Below are positions 33,400-43,098 of a DNA stretch of 64,000 bases, in pieces. The translations under genes and the position numbers were made by a program. The first letter of the stretch is position 1; every line of letters begins with the position of its first letter. Under the pieces are notes generated by a model. The model made no database searches. It was not told the origin of the DNA and was given only the letters and a program-made list of their open reading frames with translations. Origin of the DNA: Dryas octopetala (lineage: Eukaryota > Streptophyta > Magnoliopsida > Rosales > Rosaceae); the NCBI GenBank assembly GCA_963921425.1, contig OY992833.1:17091738-17155737 (forward strand), read 5' to 3'.

Positions 33400-33655
33400 C
33401 TGTCAGGGGGAGACATGCTTGCACAGAAACAGGAGGAGAGGCAAAGAAATTACAGCCCAGCTCCAACGCCACCATATTACACATATGAGACACTACATCT
33501 CCAACTCTGACAGCCCAGAATGATTGTAGCCAAAGGATGAAAGTCCTCCACAAGCCTTTTTAGCAAGAGCCACAGCAGAACAAGAATAATCTAGCTAGCT
33601 AACTCCAGAATAGCATCCCTAAAGGGAAGATCCCAAGCAAACTTAAGCCCAAAAA
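33400..33655 (-). pseudogene. Degenerate RNase H-like (retroelement) fragment
   Basis: Minus-strand translation gives GLKFAWDLPFRDAILE followed, after a small frameshift at a TAGC repeat, by CSAVALAKK. This matches the RNase H-like (RVT_3) domain common in plant LINE-derived sequences. Further frameshifts and stops follow. It looks like a decayed retroelement or host-derived RNase H fragment. Confidence 0.45.
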
Positions 33656-34351
33656 AAAAAAAACATGCACTACCAAAAATAAAAAGTATGGTCAAATTTG
33701 CACAAACAAACATAAGAAACAAAACCATAATTACATCAAGAAACAAAACCCTAACCTTGTTATTTTCGTGTTAGCTATAGGTACCATTATTGCTTATATG
33801 TTATTTAATACATACAGCCATATTCAATACACAATATATCATTATGAACATTGATCTAAGTATACATACCAAGTGTTTTTTTTTTTTTTTTTTGTGATTA
33901 TCAACAATTAGTATCCATATATGAGATTTAAAATTGATCGATAGGACCGCCTTCTAACAAAAGGAAGGCTAGGTGCTACGGCACTAGACTAAATGGTCAT
34001 TGATATACATAACAAGTGTTGCACATCTCTTGCTATACAACCATCTTCCAATTAACATGCAGTAATTACTTATGAAATTAACAACAGTTAACCAAAAAAC
34101 TTTATCTCATATTCCATATGATAATATATTGTATTATCATATGCAGGGGGAGCAAAAGTTCAGTGACCCGACCAATGTTAACCAAACTTTAATCTCATAT
34201 TATCTTGGTTGTTTTATATGCAGGAAGGCAAATAGTTCAGTCACTTGAGGAGAAAAGGATCCCAATATATACAGGCTTAGACATGGCTGCCATGCATGTA
34301 ATATCTCCTAATATCCCAAAACATCGAACTATATGCCAAACAAATTTAGTG
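33656..34351. other. Intergenic, nothing recognised
   Basis: AT-rich DNA with A- and T-runs between the RNase H fragment and the Pack-MULE. No gene found. Confidence 0.45.
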
Positions 34352-34361
34352 AAAAAAAAAA

Positions 34362-35353
34362 GGGTTTTTTTCAAATTTGGTACCTGAACTATTACCCGTG
34401 TCCCAATTAAGTATCTGAACTTTTATTTGTCCCTATTAGGTACCTGAACTTTTATTTTGTACTAATGTAGTACCTAAATTGATTTCCGTTAAAAAAATGG
34501 ACGGAAGCTGTGAAATCCAAGGGTTTTTTAGTCAATTCAAGTGAGATTGTTTACCCATCATCTCTATTCCCCAGCCTATTCCCCAGCCTGTCCTTTTCCC
34601 CACCATTGTCATCTTCTCTCCTGCGTTAATTGGCATTAGGCCACTGTAAGCCAATAAAAAGTTTATATTTCAGTACTTAGAAGCAAAACACAGCAACAAA
34701 CAAAAACATAAAACGAAAAACCAAGTCAGATAGATAACAGGATATATAGGATTAGGAGCTTACTTTGACACCGGACTTCTCCTTCTCGTACACAGCTTCA
34801 TTAGGCAAAGATGACTGTAAAAGTGACAGAGAAAAGTGGGAAAAGTGGTTAAATATGATCAGGCATTCAATGACAGAACATAACCCAACAAAAGAAATGA
34901 ATATAAAAAGAGAACCATGTAATAAAGAGAGGTGGCATTGAAGAGAGGTCGAATGGGCTTGTCCCCAGAAGAGGAAAGCCTGCGAAGCGCCAATGCCATT
35001 GCCATGTTTTGCTTGATTTCTTGGTTTCAGTTGGGTTGGGTGAGGCTTTGGTGGTTGTAGGAAAACTTTGTGTGAAGGTCATGCCCACTTATGCCAATTA
35101 ACGCAGGGGAGAAGATGACAATGGTGGGGAAAAGGACAGGCTGGGGAATAGAGATGATGGGTAAACAATCTCACTTGAATTGACTAAAAAACCCTTGGAT
35201 TTCACAGCTTCCGTCCATTTCTTTAACGGAAATCAATTTAGGTACTACATTAGTACAAAATAAAAGTTCAGGTACCTAATAGGGACAAATAAAAGTTCAG
35301 GTACTTAATTGGGACACGGGTAATAGTTCAGGTACCAAATTTGAAAAAAACCC
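34362..35353. mobile_element. Pack-MULE carrying SHMT exons
   Basis: The 992-bp element has terminal inverted repeats of about 275 bp (34362-34636) and 263 bp (35091-35353), nearly identical, starting GGGTTTTTTTCAAATTTGG. The left arm has a small internal duplication of a CCCCAGCCTATT tract. The flanks are A10 runs (34352-34361 and 35354-35363), consistent with a 9-10-bp target duplication into an A-tract. The unique core (34637-35090) is not transposon sequence but a piece of a host gene: 5' leader, exon 1, intron 1, exon 2 and part of intron 2 of mitochondrial serine hydroxymethyltransferase, on the minus strand. That structure defines a Pack-MULE. No transposase is present. Confidence 0.88.
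34764..35005 (-). pseudogene. SHM1: Captured 5' exons of mitochondrial serine hydroxymethyltransferase
   Basis: Exon 1 (35005-34916, 30 codons) starts [20 protein letters not shown], the mitochondrial presequence type of plant SHM1, and ends with a Met codon before a GT donor. Exon 2 (34814-34764, 17 codons) follows an AG acceptor and reads SSLPNEAVYEKEKSGV, then a GTAAGC donor. These match the N-terminus of plant mitochondrial SHMT, the photorespiratory glycine-serine enzyme. Reading frame and splice signals are intact, but the catalytic domain and PLP lysine are absent, so this cannot be an enzyme. The fragment could be expressed as a short presequence peptide or antisense RNA; that is speculation. 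Confidence 0.85.
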
Positions 35354-35363
35354 AAAAAAAAAA

Positions 35364-36508
35364 GGATACTAATTAATGTAGTTTCTATAATTCTATCCCA
35401 AAGAGATTATTATATATGGATAAGTTATTAAATAAAATCATATGCATGTATCCCTTAACAATTTATGAATAAGTGAATAACCAATAAAAAAAGTTTACGA
35501 ATAATCAATTAATGCTCATTCACAAGCCAACTCATCCCATCTCCGGATCTCCCTGTCTCCATGCCTCTAAAGAATGGCTCATAAAAGCTTATTCAAAACA
35601 ATATTTGTAGTTTGTTGTTTGGGGAAAAAAAAAAACTCAACAACACAGATCAAGTCTGTACTAAATACAACTAATGAGGTAAACGAGTATCTTTCACTAA
35701 TAAACTTTCAGGTACGCCATTAATAGAATAGAACTAACTAATTTAGAATTAATATACTATTTAATGCGAAAGTAGAAGCATAAACAAGACGTACATCTCT
35801 AAGAACAACATATACTTAGCTATGTAAGTCATAGCACTCCCCATATATATGCTAGCGCTGCAAACTAGCTAGCTTAATTAGAGACCCATATGTTTAAATT
35901 AAGGATCTTAACAAAAATTATTGGAAATCATATTAAATCAAAGTGTCCGTTTATTGTGAGGTGAGGAGTACTGGACGCTTATATATTAATGTACAATTGG
36001 CAATTTTCAATGGTCCAATAATATTGTAGATCCAAATTCCAAAGGCTCCACTTACGTAAGTAATTTAATAATAAAAAAGGGTGCTATTTACAAGTATGAA
36101 CTTTGATCTTTCACTTCATATTGTACACACTATGACTTTACATCGAAAGAAACTCAATTTCGATAATTACAAACTACATATTTATCTTTCAAAAAGCCAA
36201 GGAGACAAAAGTTTCATATACACCTAGCTAGGTTGAAAAAGGAACAAGAGCAAAATATAATCAATCCCAAGATTTTCCCCAAAACAAATAAACAATGTTC
36301 ATCGATCTATAGCTTCTTTCAACTTATTCCAATTGTGTTCCATTAGGGTTCGGAAAATTGTGATTTGGAACCTTCTGCACGGAAGCACCTACGAAACCAT
36401 CACGTATAGTTTATCTGTTTTATGACTGCAACATGGAGGAACCTTAATATTCTGATGTAGGAGGAATGAAAATAAAATTTGTTTCCAACTACAGCCTCAA
36501 AAATCTTG
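35364..36508. other. Intergenic, nothing recognised
   Basis: AT-rich DNA between the Pack-MULE and the small two-exon locus, including that locus's presumed 3' UTR. No gene or repeat recognised. Confidence 0.45.
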
Positions 36509-36988
36509 TCAGACCATGGCCATGAATCTTTGTTCTGCTTTGGCAACCCTCTTTCTCAATAACTGGCTCAAGTTTGGAGGAAAGGCATTACTTGGCCGTT
36601 GCCTGCCTTCACCTCTCTGACTTATTTCAGTTCTCCCTCCAACTCCATCCTCCACAAAAACTGCACCAATACAGAAAGTCAGCCTCATCTCTAGAATAGA
36701 AAATTAAAATAAATAATTTGTGTACGTCAAACAACAGATCAACCAATTCAGGACCAATATATGGATTTCCCAGATCGAGGCAAACAAGATTTGCACAAAT
36801 TAACACAATTTAACATCTATAAGGAAGAAAGTTGTCGTTTGAAGAAAAAGAAAAGGACAAGGCTTTGAGATATACGTACCTCTGGTAAATCATTGATCCG
36901 ATCTTTTTGAACAGCCAAACAAGCTCTCCATTACTATAGCACCGTCTTCCTCTTCACCCTGGGCGTCAGCTTCAGAAACTTCCACCAT
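36509..36988 (-). pseudogene. Small two-exon locus with in-frame TGA
   Basis: Exon 1 (36988-36880) starts MVEVSEADAQGEEEDGAIVM and ends at a strong donor (GAG/GTACGT) in phase 1. Exon 2 (36660-36509) starts after a GCAG acceptor in the matching phase, reads FVEDGVGGRTEISQ to the C-terminus QRFMAMV, and ends at TGA. The only break is a TGA at codon 33 (36892-36890). A TATA box lies about 100 bp upstream. Either the real donor is earlier (a phase-compatible GAC/G-GTGC site exists in exon 1), or the product is a 32-residue peptide, or the gene is dead. I do not recognise the protein family. Confidence 0.45.
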
Positions 36989-37087
36989 TCTCTATATGAG
37001 AGCCTAAACCTAATCGTTATGTTAGTGAATTGGAGATGAAGGGCGGCGCTAGGTTTGCACTCACATATCACTGAGTGTTTAGGGCAT

Positions 37088-37094
37088 TTTTATA
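37088..37094 (-). promoter_or_regulatory. TATA box of the small two-exon locus
   Basis: TATAAAA on the minus strand, about 100 bp upstream of the start codon at 36988, with a pyrimidine-rich leader between. Spacing suits a plant core promoter. Confidence 0.5.
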
Positions 37095-37204
37095 GATGAG
37101 ATGGAGGGATATAGAAGGAAAGTTGGTAGAAACAATGGGCTTCAATCTGTGTCTGGACTCTGGTAATAGGTTTTGTTAGGTGGATTGGTCTTATCCTGAT
37201 TCAG

Positions 37205-37363
37205 GCAAGTGCTTAAAAAAAGGTCGACCTTGGGCTGGTTGGGGTGCATCCTCACCGGCCTTCCCTCTAGCCTAGCTTGTGGTTAAGTCTTTGTATGCTA
37301 TACCCCACGGTCAAGGTTTGAAGGCTGGTATCATGCACCAAAGTTCTTTTTTTTTTTTTTTGT
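37205..37363 (+). mobile_element. Possible tRNA-derived SINE
   Basis: TAGCCTAGCTTGTGGTTAAG resembles a Pol III A box region and GGTTTGAAGGC a B box, about 45 bp apart, followed by a terminal T-run as in Au-type plant SINEs. No target duplication was found. Confidence 0.35.
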
Positions 37364-38299
37364 ACTAGTTGGACGTGATAAAAAATTAGAAAACTTCTTT
37401 TCAATATTTTTTTCATCAACTAATGCTTAAAAATCTGTATAAGTGGTGAAATAATTATTTTGAGAGAATTATAGCAAAATGGTCCTCAAACTTTACCTTG
37501 AGTATCATCACTTTGGTTCACAAATTTGTTTTTTAAATTATATAGTCCACGAATTTTCACCTGTGTATCGTCTATTCCGTCATATCCTCTACTAATCTTT
37601 GTGTGCTGATTTCATACTAATAAATGAAAACTATGTCATTTTACAGTGTAAGCTTATAATCGGAATCGTTCATTGTCGAGATCATTCTTAAAAGATTATC
37701 TCTGTAAAAAAAAATCAACCAAATCATAAATCGTTTTTATGTAACTTTTATTGAATAATGGACAGTGAGTATAATTGTTACTAAAACCGTATGTTATTTA
37801 TAACAATTACATGACCAAATGATTTTCTATTTGGTTGATTTTTTTGTAGAGATAATATTTAAAAAATAATTTGAAAAATTAAACGGTTCCGATCATAAGT
37901 ATATATTGTAAAATGACGCCCTAACATGACCACGATGAAAATTTATTGATGTATTTCTCTATTATATTAATACCTACTATAAAGTACCGAGAATATATAT
38001 ATATATAACTATACAAGCTAGCATACTTGGAAACAAAAAATTTATTCCATAAATTTTCTTGATGTATAAATATCCTAGAAGGTGTACGTGCGCGCATAAA
38101 TTAAGTCTTTGGCTACGTACGTTGGAATGGACTACGTGTGCATCAGTGCATGGCTATGTACGTAGACTACTATGCATGCCAATACGTACGTATGTATTAA
38201 TAAAACTGAAACTTTTTTATTTTAAAACATGTTCTACAAGTTAATATATTATTTATTTAAAAGGATACTAGTGAACATTTTTGAAACATTCTGATCGTG
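37364..38299. other. Intergenic, nothing recognised
   Basis: AT-rich DNA without coding signal. Confidence 0.45.
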
Positions 38300-38690
38300 C
38301 ACTACCAAAAAAATGGCTTTTGACGACAAAATCGGTAAAAGTCTTTGCCAACAAAAAATTTTGTCGGCCCATTTTGTATCCCAAAGCTCGTCGCACAAGG
38401 TCTTTCCCCGACAAAATCCAACCATTTTTCGAGAAAGTTTTTGTCGAGAAAAAAATATCCTTGGCAATTTGGTCGGTGAATTTCTTGCAGGATTCAGATT
38501 TATGAATTTTCAAGACAAACTTTTTGTTCGGAAAAACACTTTGGCCAACAAATTAAATAACTTCGTCGATTAAGGTTTTAACTTTTCCCGGCCAAAGTTA
38601 GTCTGGAAAAGTGCTTTTGCGGACAAAACTATTCGTCACTAAAGATTTTTAATGTTTGGCCGACAATTACTTTGTTGGCAGATTCTAGCT
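38300..38690 (+). mobile_element. CACTA (En/Spm) transposon end
   Basis: The sequence starts CACTACCAAAAAAATGGC, the conserved CACTA terminus, followed by repeated subterminal motifs (TTTGTCGG, CCGACAA, TTGTCG) in both orientations, which are transposase-binding-type repeats. The opposite TAGTG end was not found, so this is a solitary or truncated end. The right border is approximate. Confidence 0.6.
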
Positions 38691-39360
38691 TATACTTGTC
38701 TTATTTAAGAATTGTTGTTTTGTACTTCTATGCTTAAATTTTTATTATGATATATATACTAAAATTTAATAAAATTAATCATGTATAAAAGAAGAGCAGT
38801 GATCGATCGACTCCATATATATAAAAATCATCAAAATACGCATTTAATTATAATCGTATATTCAAATCTACTGTACTAAGAACCAAAAAGAGTATTAATT
38901 ATATAATGAAATTAGAAACTATATTTTTCCAGCTCCTCAAGTAGGCATCCTTCAAGAGCATCACGTGCATCCTTCAAACTATATCCAAGAAGTTGGGATG
39001 CACCAGTACCTTGTTGATGTTTCACATTATTAACTGTCAAAATTTAGAAGTAAGTAGAACTAATTAAAGAGAAACATGACATGAGATAAGGTAAGAATAA
39101 ACAATTTATCTGTCAAAAACATAGTAAGGTGTTTTCACTAAATACAGTAAGCTGATTCTTATTTGGTGTTTTATGAGAGGGGTTTTTCTTCTTTCTTCCT
39201 TTTATTTTCTTTACAGCTCCACCGCAAGGAAAGAACTAAGAAACCTATTAATGTTTACCTTGTTAATCATAGCTAGACACCAAGAGCTTTACATTCATGT
39301 AAAAGGAAAAGAATAACTTGCAGCTCACGTTAGCACTTTGGTTTGACATGCAATCTCTAA
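38691..39360. other. Intergenic, nothing recognised
   Basis: AT-rich DNA between the CACTA end and a MITE. No gene seen. Confidence 0.45.
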
Positions 39361-39572
39361 CTTGTTTGGGAGTACTTCTATAACAAACGCTTTTGCTCAG
39401 TACCGCTTTTACTATAAGCTCTTTTGTTAAAAATTCATAGATTTTTTTGAAAAAAATTCAAGTGCTTTTAGAACTCAAAAGCGCTTCTTATTTTTTGCCA
39501 AACATAATCAAAAACGTTTTTGACTATTTGAAAGCACTTTTAAGCCTTCTAAAAACACTGTCAAACAAGCCT
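39361..39572. mobile_element. MITE, AAGCGCTTTT-rich type
   Basis: About 212 bp beginning CTTGTTTGGGAGTAC and ending with the inverse of GGCTTGTTTGACAGTG, with internal inverted AGTGCTTTT/AAAAGCACTT motifs that would fold into a long hairpin. The flanks may share TAA. The superfamily is unresolved. Confidence 0.5.
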
Positions 39573-39797
39573 TAATCAATTAAGTTCAAAGAGTATTTAC
39601 TGATGTTTTCAAAGAGCAGCACATAAATTCCTTTATTGACTGGTACTCTTGTTCCAATTAAGTTCTATAGGTTGTGTTGCAGACTTGATACTTACGAGTT
39701 TTAAAACCTACACTAATTAAGGACTTCTATTGGTAAGCTATCAAGACTTAAAAAACAACTAAAAAGAACAGTACGAGGTTTTAGGAATACTCTCCAA

Positions 39798-40918
39798 GGC
39801 TACGTTTGTTACACGGGATTAGATAGGATTAGACAGGATTGTGTTAAATAACACCTGTAATATATGTTTGGCATCACCCGGTGCTATTTTAAGTGGGATT
39901 GCATAGCACCGGTTTTAGGAAATCACCCGCTTAGGCAGGATTGCATAGCACCGTGTGGAAGGACGGTGCTAAATAAGAACTACTAGTCACTCTCTTCTCT
40001 CTCCCTCCCCCTCTACTGTACCAAGGTGGCTTGGGATTGATCTATTGGGTTTTTCTTAATTTTTTTGGAATTGATCTACTAGATTGATGGATTGATGGCG
40101 TGAGATTGATCGGCTGGGTTTTTTTTTAGCCTTTTTGGATTTATGGGATTGTTTCTTCCGATTGATGGCTTGGGATTTCTGCGATTGCTTCTTAGTTTTT
40201 TTGAATTTCTTAGATTTCTGGGATTTCTGGCAGGGCCAGAGTCGATCATGGCGGCTCAAATCTTGCGGCCGACAATGGGTGGGTTCGAGGAGGAAGAGGA
40301 GGCTCTGATGGTGAGAGCGGTGGGGTAGATCTAACTCATTCATTTCAATTGAAAGGTCATTGACTTGTAGATGCTAGTTGGTTTTACCAATCCCAAGTAT
40401 CACTCTACTGCAATATTGAAGTGAGATCACTTGCCTACTTCTCCTGGATCAGACCTTTCACCCCCAAGGAAAAGTAGGAAGGATGTTGATGCAGATTGCA
40501 AACGTTTCTCCACCAAGGAAGTAAAGTGGTAGCAACAGTAAAACTAATGCGAAGCTGTGATGGCCATTGTACAGTAGAAGCAAATACCCAATATTTTGTG
40601 GGTTTTGTAAGCAAATACCCAATAATTTCATAGAAATGTCTTTTACTAATTTGAATATATGATTGCTCTTGAACATAATATTTGTAAGTTAAGTTTGCAA
40701 ATGTTACTTTATATTTTAGCCCTTGAAATTATAGTTTTTTTAAAAATTTATAATTAAATTTTTTATTATTTTAAAATTTTAGGCTTATCCGGCTTCATAA
40801 TCCGACACAGCATCAAACATAGGATAACATTTAGTCCAGCTTACTCCAGTCCAACACAATCCAGCATAATCCATAAGAATAGTCCAGTCCAACACAATCC
40901 AGCGTGCCAAATGTAGCC
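39798..40918. mobile_element. Harbinger-like non-autonomous element
   Basis: The 1121-bp element starts GGCTACGTTTGTTAC and ends with the inverse of GGCTACATTTGGCACG. The subterminal regions are rich in GGATTAGA/AATCCAGC-type repeats facing opposite ways. The flanks share the trinucleotide CAA (39795-39797 and 40919-40921), compatible with a 3-bp PIF/Harbinger duplication. The interior has a short pyrimidine-rich leader and open frames of fewer than 100 codons with no recognisable transposase. Confidence 0.55.
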
Positions 40919-40921
40919 CAA

Positions 40922-42006
40922 GAGTCCAAGTTACTGCCTTATTAAGTATTGAGTAATACTTTCCTTAAGATAACAAGTCCCTTTCCTTCCTCCCTTTCTT
41001 TTCTTTAATCTCTGCTAAGTCTTGTCTAATTAAATTCTCTAGCCTTATTCATTTAACTGTCATTTATTATATAAATATGTTTTTTTGGGGTTTATGGTTT
41101 CCTTTTTGTTATTCTTAGAACTCACAGTGTATTATGCATGGTATAGCTAGTTTAAGGATGTATTAGAATACCAGGGTGCACAATAGGTAGAAACCTTAAA
41201 TCATTTGATAACAACTCAGAACCAAAGATTTTCTAATTTAACACAAAAGGGAGAAATCATAACCAATTCCAATTTACAGTAAAACACTGGAGCATAGATA
41301 CACACAAAACATGCAAAAGATGATTGTGTCTTATTTAGGCTTTATTAGATTTACAGGGCTGGCTTCCCTTACCTGTTTCAGTTTGGAATCCTCACAGCCC
41401 CTTCTTTTCAAGTTCCTTAGAATTCAAAGAGTGGTTTTAAAAAGGAACTCAGTAATATACTTAGCATAGCTGGTAATATATACAAGAAATAAGATCTAAA
41501 ATTGAAAAAAAAATAAAAAATTATATCATAATCCCCCACCATCTTTATCAGGCCTACATCACAATCCTTAACACCAAGATCAGGATTATCAATAATGAAA
41601 AACATCTCAGTTTCTTGTTTCCTAATAAAAAAATAATGAAAATTAAGCCTAAAAGCTAAATTTATGTTGTCAACCTAGCTATATTACAGTTTGCTAATGC
41701 AACATAATTTATATAGGTTGTTTAGGAAGGCAATAGTATGCATTAGTTTACTTTAGATAAGAAGCAACTTGAAAGTAGAAATGTCCATTCTCCATAACAA
41801 CTAATTGGTAATTACTTTAAACAAATTTCTTACATACAACAAGGAAAAAACCTAAAAGAATGAGTGATTCTATCGAATTCATTTACAAAAAATATAAGTG
41901 GTTAAAATTCGGAGAGAAGAGCAGTATCTCACAATATGGAAGACGTGATTGAATGGCATGCAAAAGCACGGATGAGACCTCCTTGAGAGGCCGGACCTCC
42001 TACAAG
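40922..42006. other. Intergenic, nothing recognised
   Basis: AT-rich DNA up to the gypsy insertion site. Short open frames have no recognisable content. Confidence 0.45.
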
Positions 42007-42011
42007 ATACA
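42007..42011 (+). repeat. Gypsy target-site duplication, left
   Basis: ATACA immediately before the 5' LTR, repeated at 54153-54157 right after the 3' LTR. Confidence 0.9.
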
Positions 42012-43063
42012 TGTTTGTGGGAAAATCCACATAGATCCGAACAGCCAATCACGGCTCGACACGTGGCTGGTCAACATCCATCTCGGAGTTGGCTCTCAGT
42101 GGTCAAACTTTGACCTCCACGTCATCACCACTCAGCACCGCCTCTTCCAGCTCGGACCGGATCTCCATGCCAGGTCCTCCATGTTCGGTCCGAGCCGAAC
42201 CGATGATCTTCCAAAGGATTGAGTGTCCATCTTTCCACGGTCATCCCGGTTCGGCTCGGCTCGGCACCAAAGTGACCTCCTTTCGAGTTCTGACGTCAGC
42301 CAGTTAGAGTTTGGAGGGCCCCCTGTTTCTATGTTCGGCTCGGTCCGGGATCCCATGCCCGATCCGATCACACAGACTTCATGCACACGCATAAGGATAG
42401 AAGTTCGGTTCGGCTCGGCTCTTCGCCGTCATTCCAGGGAAGATCACGCTGGGACGAACCGCCACACTTGAATGCACCTGACACAATCTTCTGACAGATA
42501 GAATATCCAGTCTGCATTCATGACTACTGGAGCAGTTTGCCTGAACCTTCCAACCTTGCATTTAATGAAGCATTCAATGCAACATTAAATGCTGAGGAAG
42601 TAAGCAGCTGAACATGCAACTAGGTCTGGCCAGGTGCGTGGATCTCTGGCAACCATTCATTCACATGCAGGTAACTTATTCATTAAGTCTTCCTTTGCCT
42701 ATATAAGGCACCACATATGCACAAAATGAGCATCTAGCAATCTATGCACAAAACACTTACACAAAAATTCCCATCCACAAAAGAGCCTACCCAACTTGCT
42801 GAGAATAACCCAGAACATTTGCCTTGTTCTTCCCATTCTCCCAAGTTCATCCTTTGTTCTTCCTCACCCACCATCAAACACAATCACTGACTTCATCATC
42901 GGAGTGTGTTTGGCTGGTACCACACCGGTCCATCTCCTTTGATCTTGTTTCTCTTGCAGGAAAATCCTAATCAACATCCACATCAGCATCCAGCAGGACT
43001 TCGGATCAGCCAAGTCATCATTTCTACGTTGTTGCATCTGCCTTACGAGAATTTGCATCAACA
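42012..43063 (+). repeat. 5' LTR of gypsy element
   Basis: 1052 bp with TG..CA ends and a TATA box (TATATAAG) near 42700, which would drive the genomic transcript. It has the same length as the 3' LTR, from which it differs at two positions seen. Confidence 0.95.
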
Positions 43064-43066
43064 GAT

Positions 43067-43084
43067 TGGCGCCGTCTGTGGGAA
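43067..43084 (+). other. Primer-binding site
   Basis: TGGCGCCGTCTGTGGGAA starts three bases after the 5' LTR. It is the usual primer-binding site of plant Tat-type gypsy elements, where a tRNA 3' end primes minus-strand DNA synthesis. Confidence 0.8.
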
Positions 43085-43098
43085 GCTGACTTCAGCCG

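Noticed and set aside
32997-33488. 163-codon open frame on the plus strand
   Set aside because: No recognisable domain, and its second half lies antisense to the RNase H-like fragment. Treated as chance.
36890-36892. Selenocysteine reading of the in-frame TGA in the small two-exon locus
   Set aside because: Land plants lack the selenocysteine insertion machinery; a different splice donor or pseudogenisation is far more likely.
41953-42222. Open frame crossing the left border of the gypsy element, with a near-copy at 52967-53311
   Set aside because: Both run into identical LTR sequence; the shared part is non-coding LTR, so neither is a gene.
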